A stretch of DNA of 64,000 nucleotides from Rhynchonema sp. JSB1_4 (taxonomy: Eukaryota; Nematoda; Chromadorea; Monhysterida; Xyalidae). Each line of letters begins with the position of its first letter. Position 1 is the first letter of the stretch. A model generated the notes under the pieces. That model searched no databases. It saw only the letters and a list, made by a program, of their open reading frames with translations, and had not been told where the DNA came from. The position numbers and the translations under genes are program-made. Location of the stretch: the NCBI GenBank assembly GCA_030248065.1, contig JASAMV010008519.1:1-64000 (forward strand), in the 5' to 3' direction. Below, piece after piece: positions 21,703 through 33,054 of this stretch.

Positions 21703-23053
21703 ATGATCAGCTTTGTGCGTGTGCTACGTCCCGCGTCCCTTGCAGTGTTGCAGCGATTGGCCTGCTCGACAAGCGCCACCAGTTCAATCGCTGCTGACAG
21801 AATCAAGGACATGATTGCCAAGGTTGACCATCGCTTCGTTGTAGAAGTTGGGTCGACTACCAATTGTGAAGTGTGCATCATGTGTATTATTGCCCGTTTC
21901 GGCTGAAGGTGCAGTCAGCTTAAGTGATTGGTCGTCAACTCAAGCAGTCCGAAGTGAGCGCGAGGAATTATACATGGAAGTTGGCGACAAACACGAGCAA
22001 ATAGCCCACGGTTTTATGCTCACTTCACTGCTCGGGCAAATACCCGAAATGCACAAGTTGTGCAACATCGGTCGCATAGGCAGTGCTGTGCGCACTCGCA
22101 CTAGTTTCGCACGACCATCTTCGGGATGTTACAGGGCGGGGTGAATGCATTCCGATGACATTATGTACTCTTTTCCCCCGTTCACAGGATGACGTTGTGC
22201 TGTTCATGAAAGGAACACCAGCGCAGCCCATGTGCGGATTCAGCAAACTCGCAACGCGGGTCAGTTCTTGTGTTTGGCTGAATGAATGAATAAATTTTAG
22301 GGAAAACTAGAATACGTTATTTTTGCAGATTCTGGAACTGCAAGAAGTGAAATTTGCATCTTACGATGTTCTTGAGGTTTGTGGGCAACGCATTTCATGT
22401 TTTATGTTTTGAGCCTCAGAAAGTTGTCAATCAGTCGTCCAATATGGATACTGAAAAAATGCTACAGAACTGGCTTTTGTATCTGGTGAATTTTAAGAAA
22501 CGTTACTATTCAGGACTGCGATGGTCCTAAAATCTGAAGTAAAGTCCTAAAGTATTGTATTGAAGAGACAACAGGTATAGTCCAGCCACGAACTCAAACA
22601 CAAACAACAACCAAAACCCAAAAAAAAAAAAAAAAAAAAAAACCACCCCCCCCAACCCCCAAACCACCAACCCATACGCATTGCCATATTGTTAACGCCC
22701 AATTTTGGGAAGTACAATCCCTTTATTTCATTCGAACAACGTCACTTCTGCATGGCTGTTTTAGGACGACGATTTGCGCGAGGGTGTGAAGGCATACAGT
22801 GACTGGCCTACCATCCCACAATTGTACGTGAAACAGCAATTTGTTGGGGGCAGTGACATCATGAGACAAATGTTGCAGGTCGGTGTTGGTCGTATCGGTT
22901 CGTGCGTTTGTTGTTTTCACCGTGAGCTGTGAACGGGTTTCCTTCGGTTTTTTCGTGCACTGATGAAGACAGAAAAGTTTGTTGCAGGATCATTCACTCG
23001 ACCAGCTATGGAAGGACAACAATATTCCGTTTGTGCCGTTCTCTGATGACTGA
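21703..23053 (+). CDS. GLRX5: Mitochondrial monothiol glutaredoxin 5
   Basis: Five exons (21703-21822, 22188-22259, 22329-22376, 22765-22878 and 22988-23053) give 139 residues. The first exon, [20 protein letters not shown], is a basic, hydroxylated leader typical of a mitochondrial targeting peptide. The domain follows: [20 protein letters not shown] with the monothiol CGFS active site, then [20 protein letters not shown] with the cis-Pro TIPQ loop and the GG glutathione-binding turn. The family binds a [2Fe-2S] cluster between two subunits with glutathione and passes it on in iron-sulfur protein assembly. Each exon after the first begins at a codon boundary. A TTCAG lies 16 bases before the ATG. 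Length and motifs are complete. Confidence 0.95.
22600..22680. repeat. A-run and AACC low-complexity block in GLRX5 intron 3
   Basis: A run of about 24 A (with flanking AACAACAACC and CCACCCCCCCCAACCCCC) follows a solo TATAGTCCAGCCACG transposon end at 22576. It may be a degraded tail or an assembly artefact. Confidence 0.5.
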
Positions 23054-23290
23054 TCTAATGTTTCACATTTTATGTATCATGTTACGATGATGCTGGAGAT
23101 CACTTGTTGTGCAGGATGGTTTGCCATTTCTGGGCTGCTTTCACGGTTGGCGTGAAGTTAGGTAAAACAAGAATCTGAGAATGATTTGCAATGCCCGTCC
23201 ATCTGCCCACAGCGTGATGACAAAAATCCGTTCGCCATTCTGGTCGGAAGAAATTATAATCTTTGAGTGTATAATACATGAAATATTATT

Positions 23291-23813
23291 GTATAGTCCA
23301 GCCACGGGCTAATTTTGGCTTTTTTTGAAGGTGACTTGTGCAGATCCAATAATGTTGGGGTTCCACGTAAAGGCAAACTACACTAACACGAGCCCGATTT
23401 CGAAGGTGGTGTGCATTCAAAACGAATAGAGAGAAAATCATCATGCTCCGCTTTGTATTTTTCAACGTGTAACATTCCCCAATTCAGCAGCCACGTCAGA
23501 ATGTTTCACTATTCTGGCAGCTGCGAAATCGGGCTCGTGTTGGCGTAGTTTGTCTATATATTTCGCAAACGAAAGAGACGCACATATTCTTAAAAGTACG
23601 CTCTCCACCTCGGTGTGTAAATTCCCTGTGTTGAACAACGTTGCTGTTCGCGTAAGCACGCAAAAAATTGAGTTCAGCCAGCTGGAACTTGTCATCGGCC
23701 CAATCTCTTTCATTTGTCTTCGAAACCCGTGTGGTCGGAGCATGTTTGAATCTGGCCAAGCAAGCTTAAAAAATCGTCTTAGGAGCTCGTGATTGGACTA
23801 TACTTCCATTCAA
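23291..23813. mobile_element. GTATAGTCCAGCCACG element (P family) with an E element nested inside
   Basis: The ends GTATAGTCCAGCCACG and CGTGATTGGACTATAC. Compared with the copy at 48401-48776, an E-family foldback (about 23369-23560, ACACGAGCCCGATTTCG ends) interrupts it just after TTCCACGTA. It lies between GLRX5 and DDX24. Confidence 0.78.
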
Positions 23814-24259
23814 TTGTTGCTTTAGTCAAGAAATTATTGTTTTCTGCTCAGTTTTGCACTATCGCATGTGTATAAAGCATCGTATGTGTCAACACGTTCT
23901 GTGTGCATTTTCTTGTAATTTATATGATACCAGTTTTTGTTGCTCGTGTGAACCTGGTAATTTCAATATTTGAGACATCACCAGCGGACCATGAAAACAC
24001 CATCAGAGTTCAGTTCAGTTCTTTCATCTGCGACCTATGCGTCTGACACAAGTGCGTTCACAGTCATGTCGTGTCGTGCTCTTCACACCCTTGCACCCCA
24101 CGTGATGCACACATTTGTTGCGCGCTGCGTTGCTTTCAAAAAATAAATTTCCCAAGATAGATTTCTGACCAACGACTGAAAATCAACAACAGCAGCAGAA
24201 GTTTGACAGTACTGCGTCAAGGATCAAGAGGATAAAGATGAGGAAATGTCAAAACTAAA

Positions 24260-27200
24260 TCAAATTTTAAGTTTTCTTCGTTTCGTACGTTTATTTTGCT
24301 TCTTTATTTTCACTCTGCCTATCTTGACACCCATTCGTTTCAGTTCAGCCGGCGACAATTTGTTGTCCATTTTGGTGCTGCCTAAATAAGAGTATGCATG
24401 TTTTTTCCTCAAAATGCATGGACTGAATTGACGAGGTGCCAAAATCGGTCCTAACCCTACCAATTATCTCCAGCGCATCATCCTTGCCAGCACGTTGTGT
24501 CTGCTTGACAGATGTTTCGTTCGGGTATCGGCTGCAGACCACACCCTCCCTGGGCAGGGGTGCGTTCAACAGAAACGTCAGTTTTGTTTGAGTAGCTTTG
24601 ATCGCACGTGTCAGTTGTTGACTGCGAGAGTCCAAGTCTGGGTCCGAGCTACAAACATTCACACAATGTTTCTTTGTGGCTTAGCGATAGCCCATTTGTC
24701 AATTAACGAGCCATTATAACTAACAGGTCGTCGATGCCATGTTCGCCCTGTTCCAATTCGATTTCAGCCTCTTGTGCAGCGCGTTTGAACCAATTCTGAC
24801 CGGCGTGCATCTTACGCAGCTTGTGCTGCAATCATAAAATTGTCACCGTGTAGAGTGCGCGCACAGGCTCAGGATACAAAATAATCTTTTATTACTTGCG
24901 AGTGGGGGACCGAACGATCAGATCTTTGAATGGGAACTAAAATTCATGAGTAAACATAAACCGTATTGATAGCCCATTCATACGTGCTGTCAGAAAAAGC
25001 TGTCAGGTTATATTGCCAATGACGAACCTGCATCGAATCGATATCGGCTGCGAGCCTCACACGTTCCCGACAGGCAGACAACAATGCCTGAGACGGCAAG
25101 GGGAACAAGGCCAGGTCACTGTCTGCAAGTTCGATTGAAGTGAGATCGCCTCAACTCAGTGGTGTCGTTAGGAGGGTCGGGGGGGGGGGGGGGGTACCCC
25201 CTGGTATGGGGTATGGGAAATCGGCCGGGGGTATGGGGTATGGGAAATTTTTCACTTTTGGAACAAGCACCCCTAAGAAATGACTTTTTGACCCCGTGAA
25301 GTTCCAAAATTGGCTATTTTTCGTCCAAAAAATGCCAAAAATCGCTTGCTGCCGCAAGAAAACTCTGTTTTAAGCACTTTTTAGACCAATTTTGACACTT
25401 TTAGAAGATTTTTGGGGTCATTTTTTTCAAAACCTCCACCCTGGGGTATGGGAAATTTTTGAGTTTTTGGAGAAACCCCCCTGGTATGGGAAATTTTTGA
25501 TTTTTGTGGGTACGTATGGGAAATTTCCCGAAAATTGGGCTGGGTATGAGAAAATTTCGATTTCTCAACGACACCACTGCCTCAACTTGTGCTTGGTGTT
25601 TCATTTTGTCTTGAGGGATAATAACGATCGGCATCCAAATGAGAAATTTAGCACACACCCCTGTTCAGATTGTGACATATTCTCCTGTAATATTGTGCGT
25701 CCTGAGCATCGACAAGCATCACACTCAGTCCACTTGCGTTGGCGCGTGCCGTACGTCCACTGCGATGGATGTAGACCTGCAACCAAAATGTGTCACCCCA
25801 TCATTATCATCACCCAAACTGAATGATCTAAAAAAAATGGTGAGTGCATCTTCTGTAGCGTTGGGGATTATGTTTAACCCGAGAATGCAAGTTCCCCCAA
25901 GCCGAAGCAAGCAAACGATGCAAGCATTCATTAACCGCAAGCCTAGTTCAGCACAACCATTTTCGCCTTTTTACTTCGAAGGGCAACTTAACGGACAATC
26001 AAAAAATGTAAAAAATCGTGAGCAACATTCCAACCTCAGCAGTGTGTGGCACTTGATAATGGACCACATGTTGTATGCCTTTGATGTCAAGACCACGCGC
26101 AGCCACGTCGGTGGCCAACAACGTGGACTGCGTTGAAGCTGTTGTGAAAACAATCGTTCATTTCATTCAGTCAGATAATTTTGCACTCGGTGAATTTCAA
26201 AAAAACCACATGGCTCCCCAACCAGTGAATCGTTCCAAATTCTTGAGTCGTTGTTTCTGGTGCATTTGCGCGTGCAACATCAGCGGGCTGTAGTTCAACT
26301 TGTTCAACAGACCGTACAGCCGTCGGGTGCAATCGATTGAGTTGGCGAATATCAGCGTACGACCGGGGTAACGATGCAAGAAATAGTACAGCGCCGTGTC
26401 CTGGTGCATCAGGCAAGTGTGTCTTTACTTTTTATGATTAGGCTGCCTTCACAATGCATGCGCGTTTGCGCGTTTGCGCACGAAACTGACGCGCATTTGT
26501 GTTCACAATGCATTTGCGCGTTTGCGCATCTGCGCGTTTGCGCGCGGAGCTCGTGCGCATGCGCAAACGCGCACGCGCATTTGTGTTCACAATGGATTTG
26601 CGCGTCTGCGCGTTTTTGACGCGCAAACGCGCAAAAATACGATTAGGATTGGTTCTAATTTTGCGTGCGCGTTTGGCTTGCCCGAGCTGCCTGAAGCAAA
26701 AAAACATTATTATTTCAACAAATTATATTTTAAAAACGATATGGCCACCTGTTACGATCCTTTTACGTTTGTTGTTTTATCACTCAGCCATTGTTTATGT
26801 TTCATTTCAAAAGTCATTCTTTCACAGGAAACAAAATGTCGAAAATTGTATTTTTCACAACTTGTGGTGTTTGTTTCTTGTTAGTATGCTTTTCTTTGAA
26901 CAATTTCAATGGAATCGGGTGGAGGGTTCAACTTTTGTTCTGTTTGATAGTAATTTTATGTATTTTCTATCATTCGTTGCCGAAAAATATTCCGCAATCT
27001 CAAATTACATCATGGGACAGCAAAGGTGAATGCTCATCAACAGACGATGAGCTCAATCTCCCGCCGGACGCATGCCAGCCCGGTACGAATATGAAAATGC
27101 AAAAAAAACAACTGTTCCAAATTTCATGCACACGCTATTCTAATCTGATGCGCAAACGCGCATGTCCGTTGTGAACACAGATGCGCACTGCGCGTTTGCG

Positions 27201-29817
27201 CATGCGCGTGCGCGTTTGCGCATGAAATTTGCATTGTGAACACCAGTGCGCGTCAAAAAATGTGACGCGCAAACGCGCATGCGCAAACGCGCGTGCATTG
27301 TGAAGGCAGCCTCATACAATGGGCTGCGGCAGGCCGAAGCCACTGTACGCTTAATCTCGAAATGCTATCGATGGTTGCGCATCGTGCATTGTATTGACTT
27401 AGTTATCAAAATACACAAATGATGACGCACTATTGTTGCAGCAAGATTGACCACCAAATTGATGATATTCATCAATCGTTCACTACGGGCCGGCGTGCGG
27501 CAAACCATGGTGGCGGGCCACACAACACGGCGATATACCACCATTAAACAATCAATCACCTTTTCCAACAAGTTGTCACAATTGACGCGCGTCTCCACCA
27601 CACTTTCAGCCGTGCCGAATTTTCGCGTCAGATCGATGACTTTATGCTGTTTTGGACGAATACCAACGGCGGTGCTAAGCTCGGCTGAAACAAAGCTGAC
27701 TGACTGATGTGACTGAATAATCTTGCTAAATCTAACATATTCAAATTATTAACTATGGGACACACCCAATTTTTCCTCAGCCGTTTTATCGCGTTGGATC
27801 TTTTTTCCGTGTCGCTTCGGTGCTTTGTGCACGTAGGTCAATGTGGCCGAGAATATGTATGACTGACGATTAGGTACTCGCGATTCGGTCCGTATTCGCG
27901 CCAGAATACGATTGAGTTCGTCAAAGTGACCTGCAATACACCACGGCACATTTCAATTGTTTTTGACAAACGCTCTGCAGTGCACCTTTGCCTGCCGTAG
28001 TTTGAAAAGCAGGCAATCGGATTCTCTGCTCTGTACAAGTATTTTAGAACAAAATGAGACCAAAAAAGTTTTGAGCGGATGGAATGACCAGACCAATGCA
28101 TGTTTTCACCTTGTTCAATCATGCGATCTGCTTCGTCCACCACCACATGACCAACGCGGCACATCGATGACAAATACGTACCGGTGGCTTGCGCCTACAA
28201 ATCCAAGCAGATTGGGGTGTTTCGTTTTCGATTGAATTTACAAAAAAAACACCAGAACTCAATAACGAACCTGTTCCATCAGAGCCCACAACCGCCCGGG
28301 CGTGCCGATCACAATTTCGGGTCGTTTTCGCAACAATCGTTCCTGTTTCTGTGTGGCCAAGCCGCCCACGATCACGGCCGTCTGGCAAAATGTTAATTTT
28401 GGAACTGCCGACTTCACAGAAAAGAAAAACAAAACAAATGAATAGTCCATGAATGAGAATCATCAACACGAATTCGGCACCATTCTATAAATTCAGACTC
28501 AATAAGAAACAGCAAGGACAGAAAATCGCACCGTACCCACCTTCAACTTTGTGTGCTTCATCGCAGCTTGACAATGTTTGTTGACTTGTATGGCTAATTC
28601 CCTTGTCGGTATGATGATAACTGCCAGTGGACTATTCCGTCTCTCATCCTCTTTTTCAAAACCGTCAGAATTTGTTGTGGAATTCAGAATTCCGGTCAAG
28701 ATCGGCACCACGAACGCCAACGTTTTGCCACTGCCCTGAAAGAGTACGACCGTGATAATAGTTTTACAGTATTTTAGATTCGATTTTGAAAGTGGTGGTG
28801 GCTTGTAGGCGACCGCACGTAAGGCTTTGTCCGACAGAATTGTTTTCGAGTGACCAAACGAACTTTCTTCTTCGAACAAAAAAGCACACCGCTGGAAAAA
28901 TATTCTTGAAATAAAATGTTTTTCGCACGCAAACATAGCTCATTGCTCCACGTACCGTTTCGGCAGCGCCAACAACGTCCAGTTTGTCCCTGATCGCTGA
29001 CGGTATCGCCATTCGTTGAATATCGGTCGCGTGCACAAATTTCAACTCGCGCAAAGCGCGAATGATTTTGGGATGCACTCCGAGCAGCGACCAGTCATCG
29101 TTGGCAGATGAGACGTCTAGATGGAGAGATGGCCGCGTGCCAATATAGTTCTTGGTCCGGAGGAGGCGGAATTTGGAGGTACCTCAGACTTTTCGGATCA
29201 TTTTTGAAGTCAAAAAATTGGATCGATCAAAAAAATCGGTGTTCGTGGATGGTAGATTTGTGGACGGCGGATTTTGCCTACGGTAGATCTGCAAGGTGTG
29301 GTCGCGGACGGACACAGCCATCGGCAATTCGGTGGGTTGCTACGCTAGCAGTGCTGAAGCTACCGTAGCCAAAATCTGCCATCCAAGAAACGTCTCAGCA
29401 AAAATTGACGTACTTTTGCTCTTTTCTGATAGTCACGGCAACAGGCACACAGTCACACACGCTCTACTCATCTCACTCACCGGCAAACTCAGCTTCAGTT
29501 TTGGCGTCCAAAACGCCATTTCCACCACATTGTTGTTTGTCAACTGTTTTAAATGTATCTGATGCTAGTTGTGTTGTCTGAGTTTCCGAATTTTCACGTT
29601 TACGCTTTTTCTTCTTTTTATCATGCTTCTTCGACTTTTCAGTCGGCCTATTGTAATCTTGCTTTCGCTTTCTCGGCCTTCTCTGCGCATCGGCATCAGA
29701 ACGCAATATCTGATCGGGATCATAGTCTGTTAGTTCTTCCAATCCTCCAAAGAATTCGAAATCGTCGGCGTTTTTGGTCAAAACATCTCCAGGTAGATCG
29801 ACCGTCCTCCACTTCAT
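24260..29817 (-). CDS. DDX24: DEAD-box ATP-dependent RNA helicase DDX24
   Basis: Fourteen exons join in phase to 694 residues: 29817-29481, 29116-28956, 28735-28541, 28381-28271, 28194-28110, 27930-27766, 27684-27560, 26400-26223, 26138-26035, 25776-25659, 25122-25028, 24825-24725, 24648-24461 and 24381-24260. The N-terminus [13 protein letters not shown] and an acidic/Lys-rich stretch ([12 protein letters not shown]) match DDX24. Helicase motifs: AETGSGKT (split by an intron after AET), [31 protein letters not shown] and [22 protein letters not shown] and [15 protein letters not shown] are diagnostic of this subfamily. The tail is very basic ([14 protein letters not shown]), as expected for a nucleolar protein. 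Known role: ribosome biogenesis and RNA-binding regulation. Introns carry a hAT-like element (25157-25579) and a CG-rich element (26441-27313). A TTTCAG ends 4 bases before the ATG. Confidence 0.96.
25157..25579. mobile_element. hAT-like MITE of the GTATGGGAAAT family, in a DDX24 intron
   Basis: The ends CAGTGGTGTCGTTAG and CAACGACACCACTG are flanked by perfect CCTCAACT (25149-25156 and 25580-25587). Both ends carry arrays of GTATGGGAAATTT units in the same direction, around a core with AAAATGCCAAAAATCG. Closely related to 59189-59600 and 50873-51277. Confidence 0.9.
26441..27313. mobile_element. Element with dense TGCGCGTTTGCGC arrays at both ends
   Basis: The inverted ends AGGCTGCCTTCACAATGCA and TGCATTGTGAAGGCAGCCT enclose arrays of GCGCGTTTGCGCA, interspersed with TTGTGTTCACAATG. 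A 400-bp AT-rich middle is unlike the ends. No clear target duplication was found. It fills the intron between DDX24 exons 7 and 8. Confidence 0.78.
26836..27025 (+). CDS. Candidate small two-helix membrane protein exon inside the element
   Basis: An ATG at 26836 starts [20 protein letters not shown], followed by a second hydrophobic stretch ([16 protein letters not shown]) and a polar SSWDSK-like end. A 5' splice site (GCAAAG then GTGAAT) lies near 27025, and a TCTTTCACAG 3' splice-like site ends 8 bases before the ATG. It runs opposite to the host gene DDX24. It may be a passenger gene or chance; no family recognised. Confidence 0.3.
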
Positions 29818-29899
29818 TGCTCTGAAATGCACGCAAGATGTTTATTTAGGCCGTTAACTAAAATGTAACCAAGCTGAAATTTAGCAAAAAAGCGCATTC

Positions 29900-30524
29900 A
29901 CTCACAACACACAACGAAGCTTATTGCAATTACTCCAGGCTGGCTCGGGCCGGGCCTATGGTGTCAAAAAACGTTTTTTCTGGTAAAAAGCCGAAAAAAT
30001 ACGTTTTTCCGGCGCCAAATAAATTTCCAACATAAATTACAGGAAAAATTACCGATAATTTGTTTTTCGGAGAAAAATGTTTTCTTGGGGGTTCGAAACT
30101 ATGTTACGAAATCTTTTAAAAAGAGGCGAGGCGAGACCAGGTAAAAACAAGGCTTTTTCAGGCCTAAAAAACACACACATGGCGCTCGTTAAGCCATAAA
30201 CAAGCCAACAACAGTTCAAAAGAAGATGTCTCCCCTTCGTCCTTCGGAATTCCAATTACTTAAGTACTATAGTGCCCAGTGGGTCAGTAATTCATATTTT
30301 CGAAAAAAAAACGGTTTTTTTCGTTTCGAAAAAAAGTATTTTCAGATAAGTTACGTAGAATTCCAGAGGACGAAACACCTATTTTAGGCAGTTTTTTGCT
30401 TATTTATGGCTTAACAAGTGCCGCGTGTGTATTGTAGGCCCGAAAAACCCTTGTTTTCACCTGTTTTAGCCTCTTTTAATCTATTTTCTAACATAGGTTC
30501 CGACCCTCAAGAAAATTTTCGCCA
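29900..30524. repeat. Repeat block upstream of DDX24, first part
   Basis: CGGGCCGGGCC at 29947 and paired AAAACGTTTTTT segments suggest the start of an element whose other end may be at about 32470-32575 (GGGCCGGGCCGGGCCGAG). GTTCGAAACTATGTTACGAAA (about 30095) recurs in variant form at about 32030. No gene seen. Confidence 0.5.
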
Positions 30525-30532
30525 TTCTGGTC

Positions 30533-30968
30533 CAGGGTAGTACTTGGGGGGAGGGGGTGGGGGGTCCCCCCCCCCAAATTCATCTATCTATCGTCAACAC
30601 TTTTTGATTTCATCTATCTATCGTCAACACTTATGGGCAAATCTATCTATCGTCAACAAATTCTGGGAACAATCTATCTATCGTCAACACATTTCGACCC
30701 CAAAATGGGTCTTTTTGCCTCAAAATGGCTCAAAATCGGTATTTTTTGTCCACATCTAAGAACACTTTCATTAATATTTACACATTATTACCTGCTTAGT
30801 ACACTATACTATACCTTGATTTTTGGCGACCCCCCCCACCATCTATCTATCGTCAACAAGTTTGGGTCGACCCCCCCCCAGATTTCGGACTTGGGTCATC
30901 TATCTATCGTCAACACATTTCGGGTCCCAATCTATCTATCGTCAACACCCTGACCAAGTACTACACTG
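30533..30968. mobile_element. hAT-like MITE of the ATCTATCTATCGTCAACA family, 8-bp TSD
   Basis: The ends CAGGGTAGTACTTGG and CCAAGTACTACACTG are flanked by TTCTGGTC on both sides (30525-30532 and 30969-30976). It has at least eight ATCTATCTATCGTCAACA units in two clusters. It is the reverse-orientation counterpart of 13961-14422. Confidence 0.88.
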
Positions 30969-31442
30969 TTCTGGTCCAAGAAACACATTTTTCTGCGAAA
31001 AATAAATTGAAGGGAATTTTTCCGGCAATTTATTTTGAAAATTTATCTGGCTCCGAAAAAAACGTTTTTTTTCGTTTTTTTTGCCAGGAAAAACGGACTT
31101 GCCGGCCAGCCAGCCCAGCCCAACCGGCCCGAATCAAATAGCTCAAAATTCAGGCAAAAAGCGTCTTTTTGACCAAAAGTCTCCAAAAAAAATGCGTTGC
31201 GCGCTATTTCTGCACATTTTTTTGTGGGACAGAACAGACTCGGTGCACAGAAACCGGATCACATAAACATCTTTCGACTTCCCCTCCTCAAGAAAATTTC
31301 GGAAATGGTTTTTTGATCGTTTTGGTTTTTCCTTTTGGTCCCAAAATCGAGCGGTTTAGGCTCGGGCCGAGTTGGGTCGCGATTTTAGACTTTCATATCG
31401 GGCCCCTGGCCGGAGTTTTGGTCAGCCTCTGCTATAGAGACC

Positions 31443-31875
31443 CAGTGTAGTGGCAGGCAGATGGTTGCAAGGTACCCTTGGGGGGGGATGGATCCAGCAG
31501 ATGGTTGCAAGGTACCCCCCTACCCAGCCTCCAGAAGGTTGCAAGGTACCCCTGGGGTCCGAAAAAGGGGTGTTTTTTGCATGCTTTTTTCTGCAAAATT
31601 GGCCGAAAAAATGGTACTTTTTGCATTTTGGCCGAAAATTTGCCCAAAATAGCTATTATATGGAGGTTTGCGCGCGGAGCGCGCGATTTTTGGGGTTTTG
31701 AGGTCGAAAAACACCCATTTTTGCCTATAAAAACCACAAATTGATGGTTGCAAGGTACCTTCCGGGGTGGTTGCAAGGTACCTACCCTTCCCCCCATCCC
31801 CCCCAAGGGGTGGTTGCAAGGTACCTACTCCTTAGGGGGGGGGAATCCCCCCCATCCCCCCCAGCCACTACACTG
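31443..31875. mobile_element. hAT-like MITE of the GGTTGCAAGGTACC family, 8-bp TSD
   Basis: The ends CAGTGTAGTGGC and GCCACTACACTG are flanked by TAGAGACC (31435-31442 and 31876-31883). GATGGTTGCAAGGTACC arrays flank a core with a GCGCGCGGAGCGCGCG hairpin at about 31671. Confidence 0.9.
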
Positions 31876-31883
31876 TAGAGACC

Positions 31884-32598
31884 AACTGAAAAAAAAACCG
31901 AAAAAAACGTTTTTTTCGGCGCCCGACAATTTTCGAAAATACATTACCCGGAAGAATTGCCGGTAAGTAATTTATTTTTCAGAGAAAATGTATTTTTCGG
32001 TCTGAAAATGGCGAGAAATTTTTTGAGGCTTCGAACCTATGTCATAAAATCGTTTTAAAAAGGCCTAAAACAGCTAAAAGCGACCCTTTTTCGTGCGTGA
32101 AACACGCAGGCGGGGATTAACAAACCATAAGCAAAGCAAAACTTGCTCAAAATGGGTGTTTTTGACTTGGGATTTGGGTTTGGGAACAGGGGTGGGAATC
32201 GGGCCCAGCCACAGCACTGTGCCCAGGCTTAGCCGGGATGGTCGGCCCGAAAAGGCCCGACAGCCGACGTCATCGAATTTCAATAAAAAATCGTGCCTTT
32301 TTACGGTAAATTAGCCAAAATTTCTTGCGATTCAGCAGCTTAGGACCGACTTCTATAATTTTCAGGTATTTTTTAAACAAAAAAACTGTAATTTTTGCGC
32401 CAAAAAATTTTCTTCAAAATATCATCTGAAAAGGTCAGGCCGAAACGACTTTTTTCTAATTCGGGCCGGGCCGGGTCGGACTTCGCGGCCCGAACTGTCG
32501 GGCCGGACCGACCACAGGACCGGACCTCGTCGGGCCGGGCCGGGCCGAGTTAACACGGCCCGATAACCACCTCTGTTTGGGAATTCCTTACCTTAAGT
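31884..32598. repeat. Repeat block with GGGCCGGGCC clusters, no gene
   Basis: AAAACGTTTTTT palindromes, then repeated CGGGCCGG units from 32465 to 32575. Probably the second half of the repeat that begins near 29940, with two MITEs inserted between. Confidence 0.45.
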
Positions 32599-32601
32599 AT
32601 A

Positions 32602-33013
32602 CCGTAAACCTAAAGTACAAGGGGGGGCTGTATTTTTTCACTGACCCCTTTTAGGGGGGCTGTATTTTTGGGGGCTCTATTTTTGGGGGGCTGTATTTTA
32701 TCGCTGCCCAAAGTCTCAAAAAATGTTCCAAAAAATACCCCTAAAATGGAGTACTGTCAGGGTGTTACTGGTCATTATTGAGTGTTTTTAGGTGCAGATC
32801 TTCCATAAAAGGGTTCACGTCATCATATACTCAACCACAAACGTTGTACACAAGGTGTCTTATACAAGAACTTGACTTTACGACCCCCAAGCTGGGAATT
32901 CCAAGTTGGGGGCTGTATTTTTGGGGGGCTCTATTTTTTCACTGGCCCCTTTTAGGGGGGGGGCTGTATTTTTGAGGGCTCTATTTTTGGGGGCTCTATT
33001 TTAGGGAATACGG
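32602..33013. mobile_element. B-type MITE, full-length, TA-flanked
   Basis: The ends CCGTAAACCTAAAGTAC and TTTTAGGGAATACGG between TA dinucleotides (32600-32601 and 33014-33015). The centre CACAAACGTTGTACACAAGG matches the copy at 14831-15234. Confidence 0.85.
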
Positions 33014-33054
33014 TAAGTACTTGTAATTTATTTGAAAAAAAACGGTTTTTTTCG

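Noticed and set aside
26438..26707. Arg/Ala-rich ORFs in the 26.4-26.7 kb region
   Set aside because: They are translations of the TGCGCGTTTGCGC repeat array in several frames.
26374..27310. CRISPR-like array suggested by the regularly repeated GCGCGTTTGCGC motif
   Set aside because: Spacing is irregular, units occur in both orientations and the genome is eukaryotic; it is the terminal array of a transposon.
29108..29368. Plus ORFs between DDX24 exons 1 and 2
   Set aside because: They lie in the first DDX24 intron, which has repeat-like CGGTAGATC / GATCTACCG segments; no domain or splice partner.
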